NCBI RefSeq assembly: GCF_010367455.1
Contig: NZ_WRPR01000042.1
Coordinates: 235,999 to 299,998 of the forward strand
Reading direction: 5' to 3'
Length of the DNA stretch: 64,000 nt
Source: Candidatus Laterigemmans baculatus
Lineage (GTDB): Bacteria; Planctomycetota; Planctomycetia; Pirellulales; Pirellulaceae
The notes under the pieces are model-generated. The model ran no database searches. It was not told where the DNA came from and saw only the letters and a list, made by a program, of their open reading frames with translations. Of this stretch, positions 26,873 through 35,999 are shown in pieces; positions within the stretch are counted from its first letter, which is position 1, and each line of letters opens with the position of its first letter. Position numbers and translations under genes: made by a program.

Positions 26873-27568
26873 TCACTTGATGCTCGCCTCGCGAAACCGA
26901 TAACCGACTCCGCGGACCGTTTCGATCAGATCGGCGTCCTGGTCCAGCTTCTTCCGCAGAGCCCGGATGTGGACATCGATCGTCCTCTCCAGCACCATCG
27001 TGTCCTCACCAAGCGCCGCCTCGATCAGCTCGCTGCGGTCAAACACCCGCCCGGGCTGGCGGATCAAAGTCGAGAGCAGGCGGAACTCGCTGCGCGTCAG
27101 CGGCAGGGGGCGGCCATGGACCACGGCCCGGTGCCGGCGGTGGTCGACCGAGACTCCTTGCACGGTGACCGTCTCGCGCGGCTCGACCATCTCCTGGCGG
27201 CGGCGGAGCAGGGCCCGGATCCGCTGCATCAGGACCGCGACGCTGAAAGGCTTGGTGACATAGTCATCCGCTCCCACCGAGAACCCGACCAACTCGTCGG
27301 CCTCTTCGGCGCGTGCGGTGAGCATCATGATCAGCAGGTCGTGGGTCTCCTCCGCAGCTCGCAGATGGCGGCAGACCTCGATCCCGTCCATCAACGGCAA
27401 CATCACGTCGAGCAGGATCAAGTCGGGCAGCTTGAGCTTCGCTTGCGCCAACGCGTCGCGGCCGTCATGGGCCCGTAGGACCTCATAACCCGAACGATTC
27501 AAATTGTAGGCGACCACTTCAGCCAATCCACGGTCGTCCTCGACCAACAGGACTTTCGCTTTTGCCAT
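26873..27568 (-). CDS. OmpR/PhoB-family response regulator
   Basis: 231-residue DNA-binding regulator. The receiver domain has the acidic pair in LLVEDD, the phospho-acceptor Asp near residue 54 in LILLDVMLP, the Thr in LTARAEE and the Lys in DDYVTKPF near 102. The C-terminal winged helix reads LTRSEFRLLSTLIRQPGRVF ... RTIDVHIRALRKKL ... ETVRGVGYRF, the OmpR/PhoB subgroup. The ATG at 27568 (MAKAKVLLVEDD) is chosen; the frame runs further upstream to 27745 but that leader reaches a hairpin and is not conserved. The partner kinase gene is upstream on the same strand. PhoB-like phosphate control is plausible but not shown by sequence. Confidence 0.93.
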   Translation of the reverse strand: MAKAKVLLVEDDRGLAEVVAYNLNRSGYEVLRAHDGRDALAQAKLKLPDLILLDVMLPLMDGIEVCRHLRAAEETHDLLIMMLTARAEEADELVGFSVGADDYVTKPFSVAVLMQRIRALLRRRQEMVEPRETVTVQGVSVDHRRHRAVVHGRPLPLTRSEFRLLSTLIRQPGRVFDRSELIEAALGEDTMVLERTIDVHIRALRKKLDQDADLIETVRGVGYRFREASIK

Positions 27569-27744
27569 GGACGCGTGCTCTGTCCTTGTAGGAAGCCAAT
27601 CATGGGAGGAAGTCCACCGATGCCATTGCCGCATGCTTCCTATATTCGTTGCCCGCTGCGATTGGCGGCACCCCCAAACCTGCGCGAAAAGGGTTAAATG
27701 ATGATGAAGAACTCGTGAAGGCCATCGCCGCCTTTCGCTCCGCA

Positions 27745-27810
27745 TAGTCGCCTTTCGCTCCGCGAAAGTAGCGGAAGTCTGCGCTACTTTCGCGGAGCGA
27801 AAGGCGACTA
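27745..27810. repeat. Perfect 29-bp hairpin (family I)
   Basis: Left arm 27745-27773 (TAGTCGCCTTTCGCTCCGCG...) is a perfect inverted copy of the right arm 27782-27810, with an 8-base loop. A partial extra copy of the left arm (CGCCTTTCGCTCCGCA) sits at 27729-27744. It lies 5 bases beyond the sensor kinase stop and 177 bases before the response regulator start. Confidence 0.95.
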
Positions 27811-27814
27811 GGGA

Positions 27815-29224
27815 CTAACGCATAGCTGGCAGGCGGACCACGAACGTAGCACCTTCGCCCGGCCGGCTCCGCACGGAGACTTCTCCGCCCAAGGCCTGAA
27901 GCAAGTTCTTGACGATCGAGAGCCCCAGCCCGGTTCCACCGCGGCTTGCGTCGCGGGCTTTTTCGACCCGGTAAAAACGTTCGAAGATCCGTTCCTGATC
28001 TTGCACCGGAATCCCGATTCCGTTGTCGGCGACGACGATCTTCCAGGCTCCTTCGGCCTCCTCGCAGCGGAGCTCGACGAGTCCCCCCTCGGGCGTGTAG
28101 CGGACGGCGTTGCCCACCAGATTGTTGACGATCGTCAGCAAGGCTTCGCGATCGGCGACGACCGCGGCCGCAGCCGGGGGAGGTGCGAATTGGAGGCTGA
28201 TGTCGCGGGCCTCGGCGAGCGGCTTGTAGACGGCGACCGATTCGCCGAGGACCGGGGCGAGCGGCACATGGGTGATTTTCAAGTTCTCCGTGCCGGCCTG
28301 AGCTCGTGCCAATTGCAGCATGTCATTGATCAGCCGTTCCAATCGCTCCGCTTGCAGGCCGATCTGGGTCAGGAAATGGGTACACGTTTCCGGGTCTTCC
28401 TTGGCGCCGATTTGCAAGGTTTCGGCATACCCTTTGACCGCGGCCAGCGGCGTCTTGAGCTCGTGCGACACGTTCGCAATGAACTCCCGCCGCATCCGTT
28501 CGAGTTGCCGCATCTGGCTTTCGTCGCGGATCGTGATCAACACCCCCGAGGAACCATCGACGGCAAGTGGCAGCGCCTGGACCTTGAGAAATCGCTCGTC
28601 TTCGGTGGGGAAGTCGCACTCGCTCTCGCCCGGTCGCTCGCCGGAGAGCACCGCGTCGACGGCGGCCACGATTTGGGGAGCCCGAACGACCTCCGCCAAC
28701 CGGCGGCCGAGCAGCGACTGGCGGGTCAGCCGGAGCAAATGCCGGGCAGCCGGATTCAGCAGTAACACGCGACGCTGGGCGTCGACGGCAACGACGCCAT
28801 CGGTCATGTGATCGAGCACTTCGAGACCATGCCGCCGCTGGCTGTCCAGCTTCGTCAGCCGCCGCTGAAGCAGTGCCTGGGCCTCGATCGCTTGGCGAAT
28901 CAGTCGCTCGGTCGGCGGAGCAGGAATCCGTCGAGAAACGTCAGCAGCGGTTTTTGCGGCGGTTCCCTCGCTGAGCGTTTGGAGGAGCAAGTCGAGTCGC
29001 GCCGCCAGGGCCGCATTGAGATTCTGCCGCCGAGCGACTATTCCCGCGGCGAAACCGGCGAGCGTCAACGTGCTCATCGCTCCGATCAGGAGCACGGCGA
29101 TCTCGGCGGTTGCCGCGCCGCGGGTGGCGCCAAATCGCACGGCAAACCACAGACCCGCCGTCACCACTGCGCCCGCAACCAGCGTCACCAAAAAAGCCCG
29201 ACGCAAGGGAGCCGAAAAGGGCAT
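27815..29224 (-). CDS. PhoR-like sensor histidine kinase
   Basis: 469-residue inner-membrane sensor. Two hydrophobic helices lie at about 10-30 and 38-65, with almost no periplasmic loop between them. A PAS-like domain (VLDHMTDGVVAVDAQRRVL, about 130-240) is followed by HisKA (FIANVSHELKTPLAAVKGYA, phospho-His about residue 253) and HATPase_c with N box NNLVGNAVRYTPEGG, G1 VADNGIGIP, F box ERFYRVEKARDASRGGTGLGL. This is the PhoR arrangement, where the minimal periplasmic loop suggests sensing through partner proteins. It precedes its response regulator with a 246-base gap that contains a perfect hairpin, which is unusual for such a pair. Confidence 0.93.
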   Translation of the reverse strand: MPFSAPLRRAFLVTLVAGAVVTAGLWFAVRFGATRGAATAEIAVLLIGAMSTLTLAGFAAGIVARRQNLNAALAARLDLLLQTLSEGTAAKTAADVSRRIPAPPTERLIRQAIEAQALLQRRLTKLDSQRRHGLEVLDHMTDGVVAVDAQRRVLLLNPAARHLLRLTRQSLLGRRLAEVVRAPQIVAAVDAVLSGERPGESECDFPTEDERFLKVQALPLAVDGSSGVLITIRDESQMRQLERMRREFIANVSHELKTPLAAVKGYAETLQIGAKEDPETCTHFLTQIGLQAERLERLINDMLQLARAQAGTENLKITHVPLAPVLGESVAVYKPLAEARDISLQFAPPPAAAAVVADREALLTIVNNLVGNAVRYTPEGGLVELRCEEAEGAWKIVVADNGIGIPVQDQERIFERFYRVEKARDASRGGTGLGLSIVKNLLQALGGEVSVRSRPGEGATFVVRLPAMR

Positions 29225-29302
29225 CGAGGAACAGCCTGTTGGAGGGCGGGCGCAGGACCAGCACCGACATGCGATTGGGTGCTGCTCCGTTGTACCAGCC
29301 CA

Positions 29303-29749
29303 TCACCCGGCCGGGATGGGGGCCCCACCAAGCCGCAGTTCGTCGGTGGCCCCGCAAGACCGCAGCACCTCGGCCAGGTTCGATTGTTGCCAGCCCTCGT
29401 AGAGCTTGCCGTTGCGGACGCAGATCCAGGAGATGCCGGAGAATTCCAGGGCCCTCTGCGTCGGCGGAACCGGTAGACCCGCGCCGGTGTGCGTTCCTTT
29501 GGCAGTCCAGCGGACGACGACCTGCTGCTCGTCGTCGACAATACCGTCAACCGTGACCCGCAGATCGGGAAGCGCCTGAGTCAGCGGCTCGTAGAAGAGC
29601 TTGCGAAAATCGCTGGCGCCCTGCATGGGGCCGAGGTCGCCATAGCAGATGCTCTCGGCAGTCATTAGTTCGTCGACCGTCTCGGCCCGCCGCTGATTCC
29701 AGACTTCCTCAAACCATCGCAGCACGACAGAACGGTTTTGTTCGGACAT
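29303..29749 (-). CDS. SnoaL-like (NTF2-fold) protein
   Basis: 148-residue single-domain protein of the SnoaL-like polyketide cyclase / NTF2 superfamily, a small alpha+beta barrel. Typical patterns are VVLRWFEEVWNQRRAETVDEL, a central DLRVTVDGIVDDEQQVVVRW and GTHTGAGLPVPPTQRALEFSG, as in uncharacterised ester-cyclase-like proteins. The ATG at 29749 has AGGAG nine bases upstream and is preferred over 29785. The upstream flank is a family F palindrome. Function unknown. Confidence 0.85.
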   Translation of the reverse strand: MSEQNRSVVLRWFEEVWNQRRAETVDELMTAESICYGDLGPMQGASDFRKLFYEPLTQALPDLRVTVDGIVDDEQQVVVRWTAKGTHTGAGLPVPPTQRALEFSGISWICVRNGKLYEGWQQSNLAEVLRSCGATDELRLGGAPIPAG

Positions 29750-29778
29750 CGCCTTCGTCTCCTGTACAAAATTGTTCA

Positions 29779-29834
29779 ACGGCAAGCCGCAGGCGACTGC
29801 TTTTTGAAACCCAGTCGCCTGCGGCTTGCCGTTA
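29779..29834. repeat. Perfect 22-bp palindrome, family F (intact copy)
   Basis: Arms AACGGCAAGCCGCAGGCGAC plus TG (29779-29800) and the exact inverse at 29813-29834 with a 12-base loop. It lies upstream of the SnoaL-like start. The same arm sequence, with AAG for CAG, occurs as a separated pair around the sulfatase gene (56241-56262 and 57779-57800). Confidence 0.92.
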
Positions 29835-29865
29835 AACGACTGCGCTACGATCGAGCCCTGCTCCG

Positions 29866-30747
29866 TCAGTTTTGCGGTGCTTCCTCCTGTTCCGCCGCTG
29901 GTTGCTGAGCCTGCTGCTGGGCTTCAGCCTGCTGCTGGGCTTCGGCTTGCTCCTCGGCCTTCTTCTGCTCCTCGGCCTTCTTCTGTGCCTCGGCTTTCTT
30001 TTGTGCCTCGGCCTTCCTTTGGGCTTCGGCTTTGGCGGCTTCGTTGAGCGTGTTGACGACCTCTTCGGCTTGCTTGCATTCTTCGGCGTGCTCTTCGTCG
30101 GTTCGGAAGGCGATGAGCATCATGTCGCCGACGTGCAGCATCTGGCCGCGGAGGTCCAGCTGGCTGAGCGTCGTTTGGATTCGGGAGCTGTTTTCTCGGG
30201 GGACCGGGAGCAGGCGGTGGTCGGCGAAGTCGATCGGCTTCAGCGCCGCCTGCTCGACATCGAGCACCTTGACGAGTTCCTCAATCTCCTCGATCTGGTC
30301 TGCGGTGCCCCGCAGGAACAGGAGTTTCTCGTCTTCGCTGACCGCCATCGAGAGTTTCTCCTCGGCCTCTGGCTCGGCATCGGCTGCTTGTCGCGCGGCC
30401 CGCGCTCGCGCCCCAGCATACGCTTGGCGGCCCGCGACGCCCGGCATCATCCCGCCATGCCGCAACCCGATCACCTGCTGCAGCTGTTGCGGGCTGCGAT
30501 GTTTCAGCTGAATGATCTTGAGGACCCGCACCGACTTCTCCGCCGCTTCCTGGCTCTCTTCGGCAGTCTCCCCCGGAGCGGTTTCAGCCTGCTGATTCTG
30601 GGCCTGTTCGCTCTGGGCCTGTTCGCTCTGGGCCTGTTCGCTCTGGGGCTGCGAGCTCGGGTTTGCGTTATCGTCTTGGGCGACTGCCGGCAGACCGCAG
30701 GCGGCGATCAGTGCCACAGAGCATGCCGTTCGAATGAGCGCGTTCAT
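29866..30747 (-). CDS. Secreted Gln/Glu/Ala-rich protein with a secretin-N-like core
   Basis: 293-residue exported protein. The ATG at 30747 starts a signal peptide (MNALIRTACSVALIAACG, cut near AVAQDD). A SEQAQ tandem repeat (five-residue units, about 35-52) is followed by a core of about 140 residues with VLKIIQLKHRSPQQLQQVIG and LLFLRGTADQIEEIEELVKV, the alternating helix/strand pattern seen in secretin N domains. The C-terminal 70 residues are a charged coiled coil of KAEAQKKAEEQ repeats. The core resembles the modules of the 1088-residue protein at 23453-26719, suggesting a related periplasmic role. Exact function unknown. Confidence 0.75.
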   Translation of the reverse strand: MNALIRTACSVALIAACGLPAVAQDDNANPSSQPQSEQAQSEQAQSEQAQNQQAETAPGETAEESQEAAEKSVRVLKIIQLKHRSPQQLQQVIGLRHGGMMPGVAGRQAYAGARARAARQAADAEPEAEEKLSMAVSEDEKLLFLRGTADQIEEIEELVKVLDVEQAALKPIDFADHRLLPVPRENSSRIQTTLSQLDLRGQMLHVGDMMLIAFRTDEEHAEECKQAEEVVNTLNEAAKAEAQRKAEAQKKAEAQKKAEEQKKAEEQAEAQQQAEAQQQAQQPAAEQEEAPQN

Positions 30748-30868
30748 CGTCTTCTCCCCGTTCCAGATAAGTGTGAGGTGCCGGACCCGCAGCGCCCAAC
30801 GCTGCGGGGCGCGCCCCTTCACTTGGGAGCAAGCGACATACCAGGCTGGGCCGTGTGCGGAGTTCGCT

Positions 30869-32551
30869 CTACGCGAGGCGGCGACGGGGCACAGCGACGG
30901 CGAGCCCGATCGCGATGACGGTGCAGAGATAGGCGAACACGTCGCCAAAGCGGGTATAGAAGGTGGTGCTTCGCATCCGAGGAATCGCTTGCACCACAGC
31001 CGCTTCGCTCTGGCAGGGAGCCGAAGCGAGCAGCTCGCCGGTCGGCGAGATCACTCCGGTGACCCCTGTGGCGGAGCACCGCACCAGGGCGCGGCGGTTC
31101 TCGACCGACCGCAGCATCGCCAACCGGTAGTGCTGCTCCAGGGTCAGCGTGTTGGTGAAGGCGGAGGCATTGATCAGGGCGATCAGGCAGTCGGCTCCTT
31201 CGGCGACGGTCGAGCGTGCGGTCCAGGTGACTAGATCCTCGTAGCAGATCAGCACGCCCGGCGTGGCGACTCCAGCGGCCTCGACCGGTGTGGCCACGGC
31301 GCCGGGAACGATCGTCTTGCGGATGTTGGCCATCGTTCGCAGCTCCGGATAGAACTGCTCGCCGGGCATGTATTCCCCGATCGGCATCAGCGCCCGTTTG
31401 ACGTACCGACCGACGATCGTCTGCTCTGGGTCGACCAACAGGGCGGTATTGCGGTACGGCCCCTCTTCCTTGTCTTGGGACGGATACGTTTTCGCACCTG
31501 CCAAGAGGTAGCGATTGGCATCGGGCAGGAGCTCGGTGGCGGGATTCGGCCGCAGCGAATGGCGTCGGGTTTGACGGCGATCGCGGAAATGCGTCAACGA
31601 CTCGTCGTAGGTGCCGGTCGACGATTCGGGCCAGCAGATCAAATCAGCCTCGTCGGCGACCTCGTGCGATAGAGCGCGGAGCTTATCGATCCAGCCCACG
31701 AACCGCGTGTCGACTTGGATCGCAGCGACCGTGAAGTGCTCGCTGGCATCGGCTGTGGCTTGAACTTGGTGCTGGCGGAGAAAGCCAATCGCCACGATGC
31801 CGGTGAAGACGCCAGTGGCAATCAGGGTCCGGCGGGCACCGAACCGCGGAGCCACCGAGAGGATTCCCCAGCGATTCCCCGCGATCGCCATCAACAACAC
31901 GAGCACGCAGACAGCCACCATGAACAGAAAACTGATGCTCGCCACGCCGCCCCACTCGGCGGTCTGTAGAAGCACCGGGTGATCGGTGTGCAGGTGGCCC
32001 ATCGACCAGGGAAAGATTTTCGGCCACCAGAATTCGGGCACGATCCAAAGCAAGGGAACCGCCCAGATGCGGCGGAGATCTCGGCCGACGATGCGGGAAA
32101 CCAGCAGCCCGAACAGCCCCATCTGGAAAGCTTCCCAGAGGACCAGTCCGGCAAACAAGGCCGCCGCGGTGTTCCAGCTCACCGCCACCGTATCGGCAAT
32201 CGCTTCGGCGGACCAGTGAAAGGCGATCCAGAGAGCGGCGGCACCGGCAAAGTAGCTGAAGATAAACGCAGCGGCCGGACGCAGCTGCGTCGCGACCAGC
32301 GCCATCAATGCCATCCCCAGCCAAGCCAGCGGGAACAGCGTGGGATAGATCCAGGGAAGTCCCACCAGCGTCCCGGTGACCGCTGTGCCGAGGAGCATCT
32401 TCAAGGATCTGTACCACCGCTTCGCCCGCGGTGGAGCAGTCCCAGTCCCAGCGGATCGAGTGCCAAGCGATGAGGAGGCCGCAGCAGGGTCGTGAAACTC
32501 CCGGCTCCTCTCACCGGCGGTGGGCGGATCTTGTAACGCGGTGGTATTCAA
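30869..32551 (-). CDS. lnt: Apolipoprotein N-acyltransferase
   Basis: Inner-membrane enzyme that N-acylates the lipid-modified Cys of lipoproteins. The 560-residue protein has a soluble N-terminal extension of about 45 residues, about six transmembrane helices (50-270), a nitrilase-like domain (280-525) and a final helix (about 530-550). The nitrilase triad is visible as Glu in ICWPESSTG (about 306), Lys in YVKRALMPIGEY (about 383) and Cys in LICYEDLV (about 437). Start is a TTG; its ribosome binding site is weak, so a shorter N-terminus cannot be excluded. Upstream of the Gln/Glu-rich protein gene on the same strand, 121 bases apart. Confidence 0.93.
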   Translation of the reverse strand: MNTTALQDPPTAGERSREFHDPAAASSSLGTRSAGTGTAPPRAKRWYRSLKMLLGTAVTGTLVGLPWIYPTLFPLAWLGMALMALVATQLRPAAAFIFSYFAGAAALWIAFHWSAEAIADTVAVSWNTAAALFAGLVLWEAFQMGLFGLLVSRIVGRDLRRIWAVPLLWIVPEFWWPKIFPWSMGHLHTDHPVLLQTAEWGGVASISFLFMVAVCVLVLLMAIAGNRWGILSVAPRFGARRTLIATGVFTGIVAIGFLRQHQVQATADASEHFTVAAIQVDTRFVGWIDKLRALSHEVADEADLICWPESSTGTYDESLTHFRDRRQTRRHSLRPNPATELLPDANRYLLAGAKTYPSQDKEEGPYRNTALLVDPEQTIVGRYVKRALMPIGEYMPGEQFYPELRTMANIRKTIVPGAVATPVEAAGVATPGVLICYEDLVTWTARSTVAEGADCLIALINASAFTNTLTLEQHYRLAMLRSVENRRALVRCSATGVTGVISPTGELLASAPCQSEAAVVQAIPRMRSTTFYTRFGDVFAYLCTVIAIGLAVAVPRRRLA

Positions 32552-32629
32552 GGTTGCTCATCTCGCGGAGTCGTCACGGCACGTTGGAGAGAATGCGTTT
32601 CCACCACTGGCGATGAAAACCAAAGACGC

Positions 32630-32657
32630 CCCGTGCGGCGACGAATCACCGCACGGG
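32630..32657 (-). terminator. Possible terminator after the acidic secreted protein pair
   Basis: Nine-bp stem CCCGTGCGG / CCGCACGGG with a 10-base loop, followed on the minus strand by GCGTCTTTGGTTTTC. It lies about 50 bases past the stop at 32705. Confidence 0.5.
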
Positions 32658-32704
32658 ACATCCGACGATTCCAGCGGCTCCTCAGACGGGAGCGACGGTC
32701 TTAC

Positions 32705-33112
32705 TTATCGGGCATCGTTAAAATCACCGTCGATATAGACTTTGCGATCTTTCCCTTTGTTGACACGAGTGTGGATTTCATCGAAGTCTTCAGGACCATC
32801 GGGAACACCGTTGTACAGGACATAGTAGTGGACGGTGTGGTCGCCTGCTTTGACTTCGAACTTCGCCGATTCACCCGGCTCCAAAACGGTTCCACCAGCG
32901 TCTTCAAATTCTTCCATCTGGTCTTCCGGATCGTCCGGTTCGAGGGCCTCAAGCATGTCTTCATTGAAGCCATCGTCGATCACGACCAGGACGTAGTAGT
33001 CGGTCCGGTTCTTGACGACCAGATGGGGGTCTTCCTTGGAGTTACTCTCTCCGGCAAAGACCATCGAAGGGGCAATCAAGAGGGCGATCATAGCCAAGGC
33101 GAAATTTTTCAT
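32705..33112 (-). CDS. Acidic secreted protein, paralogue 1
   Basis: Unknown family. The 135-residue protein begins with a signal peptide (MKNFALAMIALLIAPSMVFA/GES). The mature part is very acidic (EPDDPEDQMEEFED) and beta-rich: VVKNRTDYYVLVVIDDG, an Asp/Glu loop, then LEPGESAKFEVKAGDHTVHYY, which looks like a small Ig-like beta sandwich. The ATG at 33112 is used because it begins the signal peptide in both paralogues. The paralogue lies 146 bases upstream on the same strand with near-identical central residues, so a tandem duplication is clear. Confidence 0.8.
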   Translation of the reverse strand: MKNFALAMIALLIAPSMVFAGESNSKEDPHLVVKNRTDYYVLVVIDDGFNEDMLEALEPDDPEDQMEEFEDAGGTVLEPGESAKFEVKAGDHTVHYYVLYNGVPDGPEDFDEIHTRVNKGKDRKVYIDGDFNDAR

Positions 33113-33258
33113 CATTGGTTCCATTGGTAGTAAAAGGGTTGCTAACAAAAAGTGGCAGTAACGTCAGGCACCATTCCTACGTTGGGTCGCTCGTGAGGGC
33201 CGGGCGGGCGGCCCTTGAGCAATATTCAACGAGCGATTGCTCAGTTCCCAAACTCCAT

Positions 33259-33672
33259 TCAACCGGAGGTGGGATAGAACACCTCGCCGTTGATGTAGAC
33301 CGTGCGATCTTTCCCTTCCCTGACGGTGGTCTTGATCTCGTCGAAGTCTTCGGGACCATCCGGGACGCCGTTGTACAGAATGAAATAGTTGACGGTGTGT
33401 TTGCCCGCTTTCACTTCGAACTTTGCCGACTCGCCTGGTTCCAGGACAGTACCGCCGGCGTCTTCGAATTCCTCCATCTGGTCTTCCGGATCGTCGGGCT
33501 CAAGGGCGTCGAGCATGTCTTCATTGAAGCCATCGTCGAGCACGACCAGGACGTAATAGTCGGTCCGGTTTTTGACGATCAGATAGGGATCGTCTTTGGA
33601 GTTGCTCTCTCCGGCGAAAGCCAGTGAGGGGGCGACCAAGAGCGCGATCAGGGCAAGGGCGAGGTTCTTCAT
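33259..33672 (-). CDS. Acidic secreted protein, paralogue 2
   Basis: 137-residue paralogue of the next gene. The signal peptide (MKNLALALIALLVAPSLAFA/GES) and the stretch from TDYYVLVV to ESAKFEVKAG are the same apart from conservative changes, while the C-terminus differs (INGEVFYPTSG). Both have no Cys in the mature part. The ATG at 33672 begins the signal peptide. Function unknown; small size, acidity and export suggest a periplasmic or surface role with calcium or cationic partners, which is inference. Confidence 0.8.
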   Translation of the reverse strand: MKNLALALIALLVAPSLAFAGESNSKDDPYLIVKNRTDYYVLVVLDDGFNEDMLDALEPDDPEDQMEEFEDAGGTVLEPGESAKFEVKAGKHTVNYFILYNGVPDGPEDFDEIKTTVREGKDRTVYINGEVFYPTSG

Positions 33673-33854
33673 GGTTGGATCCACTCGGAGTAAAGAAAGG
33701 TCTCGATGCAGTAACACGAATTGCTTGCTGAGTTGGCTCGCGAGGCAGGAAAGCTGCCTGCGGGTCCAACAAATCTCAACTCTGGATTCCTCCTTTCTGA
33801 TGTCGAGTGCGGAAACGGAGGTGATAGAACGAATTACTGTGGGATGCCCCGGCG

Positions 33855-34721
33855 CTACCAGCTCCCCGCATCGATCGTCTCTCCGCCGGCTCGAGTGCAG
33901 AGGGCACCGAGGACTTCGCGGGCGATCGATTCGCTGAGGAACTGGACCGAGCCGTCGGCCAGAGCAACGTAGGCTCCGCCCGGATGGAGGCTATAAATTT
34001 CGCCACTGTTTTCTTGATTGATCGGGCCGTTGTCGTGGGAGAAGGCGTTCAGGCCATCGGCCCACAGCCCGTGGGCATCGGGCAGGCGATCGACCACTTC
34101 CGCCAGACAGATCGTTTGGCTCGTGCCATCGAGAATCTCCGCAATCGAAACGGACGACTCGCGCCGGTTGCGGACATCGATCATCACCCCGCTGCCAAAC
34201 AACCCGCCTTTGCTGTGGAAGGATCCGCCCCCGGAGAGGATGCTGCCGCGCATCCCGCCATAATCGGTGTCGCCCGGGAAATCGAGGACCGAGGAAGGGC
34301 AACGGAAGACGGGAATCACGGCCTGGGAGGCGAGGGCGTTTTGCCCAGGCGCATCCCAGGGCAGGCTGAGATCGAGTCCCGCGGCGACCACCTCCTGTTC
34401 CATGAACGGGAGGATCACCGGGCACCAGGAATGGTCCCGCCCGTCAGCCGTGTTCCGGCCTGCCGGAAAGCGATTGTGGGCGGCGTGGAAGTTCTGCAGC
34501 GCAAGCCCTTGCTGGCGAAGCTGCGAGGCGCATTGAATCCGGCGGGCCGACTCCCGCGCCATCTGGACCGCGGGCAGCAGCAGGCCGGCAAGCACGCCGA
34601 TGATCGATATCACCACCAACATCTCGACGAGCGTAAAGCCGCACCGGTGCCGCGCGCAGCGGCGAACGGCCTGTTGCTGCCGAGAGGGAGAAGGCCATCT
34701 CGTCCGCTGGCTATGAACCAT
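33855..34721 (-). CDS. DUF1559 pseudopilin-like protein
   Basis: 288-residue member of the DUF1559 family that is greatly expanded in planctomycetes. A basic leader ends at the prepilin peptidase site [21 protein letters not shown] (Gly before Phe, Glu at +5), so the N-terminal helix should be processed like type IV/type II pseudopilins. The rest has family motifs [26 protein letters not shown] and the C-terminal [19 protein letters not shown]. The ATG at 34721 has AAGGA ten bases upstream and is preferred over a TTG at 34757. Role in the family is unknown; export to the cell surface is likely. Confidence 0.93.
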   Translation of the reverse strand: MVHSQRTRWPSPSRQQQAVRRCARHRCGFTLVEMLVVISIIGVLAGLLLPAVQMARESARRIQCASQLRQQGLALQNFHAAHNRFPAGRNTADGRDHSWCPVILPFMEQEVVAAGLDLSLPWDAPGQNALASQAVIPVFRCPSSVLDFPGDTDYGGMRGSILSGGGSFHSKGGLFGSGVMIDVRNRRESSVSIAEILDGTSQTICLAEVVDRLPDAHGLWADGLNAFSHDNGPINQENSGEIYSLHPGGAYVALADGSVQFLSESIAREVLGALCTRAGGETIDAGSW

Positions 34722-34922
34722 CTGGGGCCCGTCCTTGTGCTTACGGAGACGCTGCAATGGAAGTCACGCTGGGAAGTCAAGCTCTCTGCAAGCGTTCCCC
34801 GCCGATGGCGGAGCCGCATTCCCAGGGTAGGCGGTCGTAAAGCCCCTAATCGTTAAAAATTTTTGCGGCTGTGCTAAAGTGTGGCCGCCTGGTTTGCGTT
34901 TCCCACTTCCCGGAGTTGTCCG

Positions 34923-35894
34923 ATGCCCCTGTCCGAATCCGCTCGTCCTCTCCAGCACCCGAGCCGTCTTGAGCGGCGTCGCTTCCTGCACGCCGCGGCC
35001 GCTTCGCTCGCGGCCGCTCCGCTGCTTACTGGCGGCTCGCCGCTGACCGGCACGAAGTCGACGGCCGAGGCGATCGAGCCGTTCGAGCGGCCCGAGCCGG
35101 GGCCGCTCAAGTTGAGCCTGGCGGCCTACTCGTTCCGCAAAGCGCTGACGCAGCCGGCCGACTCCGAGGGGGCGATGACGTTGTTCGACGTCGTCGACTT
35201 CTGCCGCGCCCACCGCGTCCCGGGCGTTGAGCTCACCTCCTACTACTTCCCCGAGGGGTTTGGAGACGATTACCTCCGCTCGCTGCGGCGGCACTGCCAC
35301 GTGGCCGGGGTCAGCATCTCCGGCGGGGCGATCCGCAACGACTTCTGTGGCTCGGCCGCGGAGCGTCAGGCTCAGCTCGACGAGGTCCGGCGGTGGATCG
35401 ATGCCTACGCGGTGCTCGGAGCTCCGGCGATCCGCATCTTCGCGGGCCAGGCGCCGCAGGGGGTCTCGCGGGAGGAGGCGATCGAGCGGTGTGTTGAGAC
35501 CACCGAGAAAGCCGCTGCGCATGCGGCCGAGCAGGGGATCTTTTTGGCGCTGGAGAATCACGGTGGAATCACCGACACCGCCGAGTCGCTGCTCAAAATC
35601 GTGCGGGGGGTCGATGCCGAATGGTTCGGCGTGAATTTTGATTCCGGCAATTTCCGGCTCGGCGAAGATCCCTATGCCGAGCTCGCGGCGATCGCCCCTT
35701 ACGCCGTCAACGCGCAGCTGAAAGTCGAGCTCACCGAGGGAGGAAAGAAGGTTCCGGCGGACTTGCCGCGGATCGTCCAAATCCTCCGCGCCGCGGGCTA
35801 CGGAGGATGGGTTGCGCTCGAATACGAGGCGGCCGAGCCGCCGCAGCAAGCGGTTCCCGGCTACTTGAAAGAGCTTCAGAGGCTGCTGGCGTAG
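34923..35894 (+). CDS. Tat-exported sugar phosphate isomerase/epimerase-like protein
   Basis: 323-residue TIM-barrel protein (xylose isomerase-like, AP endonuclease 2 superfamily). GGAG lies seven bases before the ATG at 34923. The N-terminus has a twin-arginine signal (LERRRFLHAAAASLAAAPLL), so it is probably exported folded with its metal. Metal and substrate positions include GVELTSYYFP, ALENHGG (Glu, His), VNFDSGNF (Asp) and ALEYEA near the end (Glu). Periplasmic members of this group are common in planctomycetes next to carbohydrate-degradation genes; substrate unknown. It diverges from the DUF1559 gene. Confidence 0.88.
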   Translation: MPLSESARPLQHPSRLERRRFLHAAAASLAAAPLLTGGSPLTGTKSTAEAIEPFERPEPGPLKLSLAAYSFRKALTQPADSEGAMTLFDVVDFCRAHRVPGVELTSYYFPEGFGDDYLRSLRRHCHVAGVSISGGAIRNDFCGSAAERQAQLDEVRRWIDAYAVLGAPAIRIFAGQAPQGVSREEAIERCVETTEKAAAHAAEQGIFLALENHGGITDTAESLLKIVRGVDAEWFGVNFDSGNFRLGEDPYAELAAIAPYAVNAQLKVELTEGGKKVPADLPRIVQILRAAGYGGWVALEYEAAEPPQQAVPGYLKELQRLLA

Positions 35895-35903
35895 ACTAAA
35901 TTC

Positions 35904-35976
35904 ATCAGCCGCAACGCGCTAGCGTCCAGTTCTCACCGCGTATTGGAGAACCGGGGGCTAGTGCCCGGCGGCTGAT
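35904..35976. repeat. Intergenic palindrome, family A (copy 2)
   Basis: Same orientation and arms as copy 1 (ATCAGCCGCAACGCGCTAGC; GGGGGCTAGTGCCCGGCGG) with one mismatch in the right GCTAG core. It lies between two convergent genes. Confidence 0.85.
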
Positions 35977-35999
35977 GGATCATCCGGGCTGGTCCCCGC

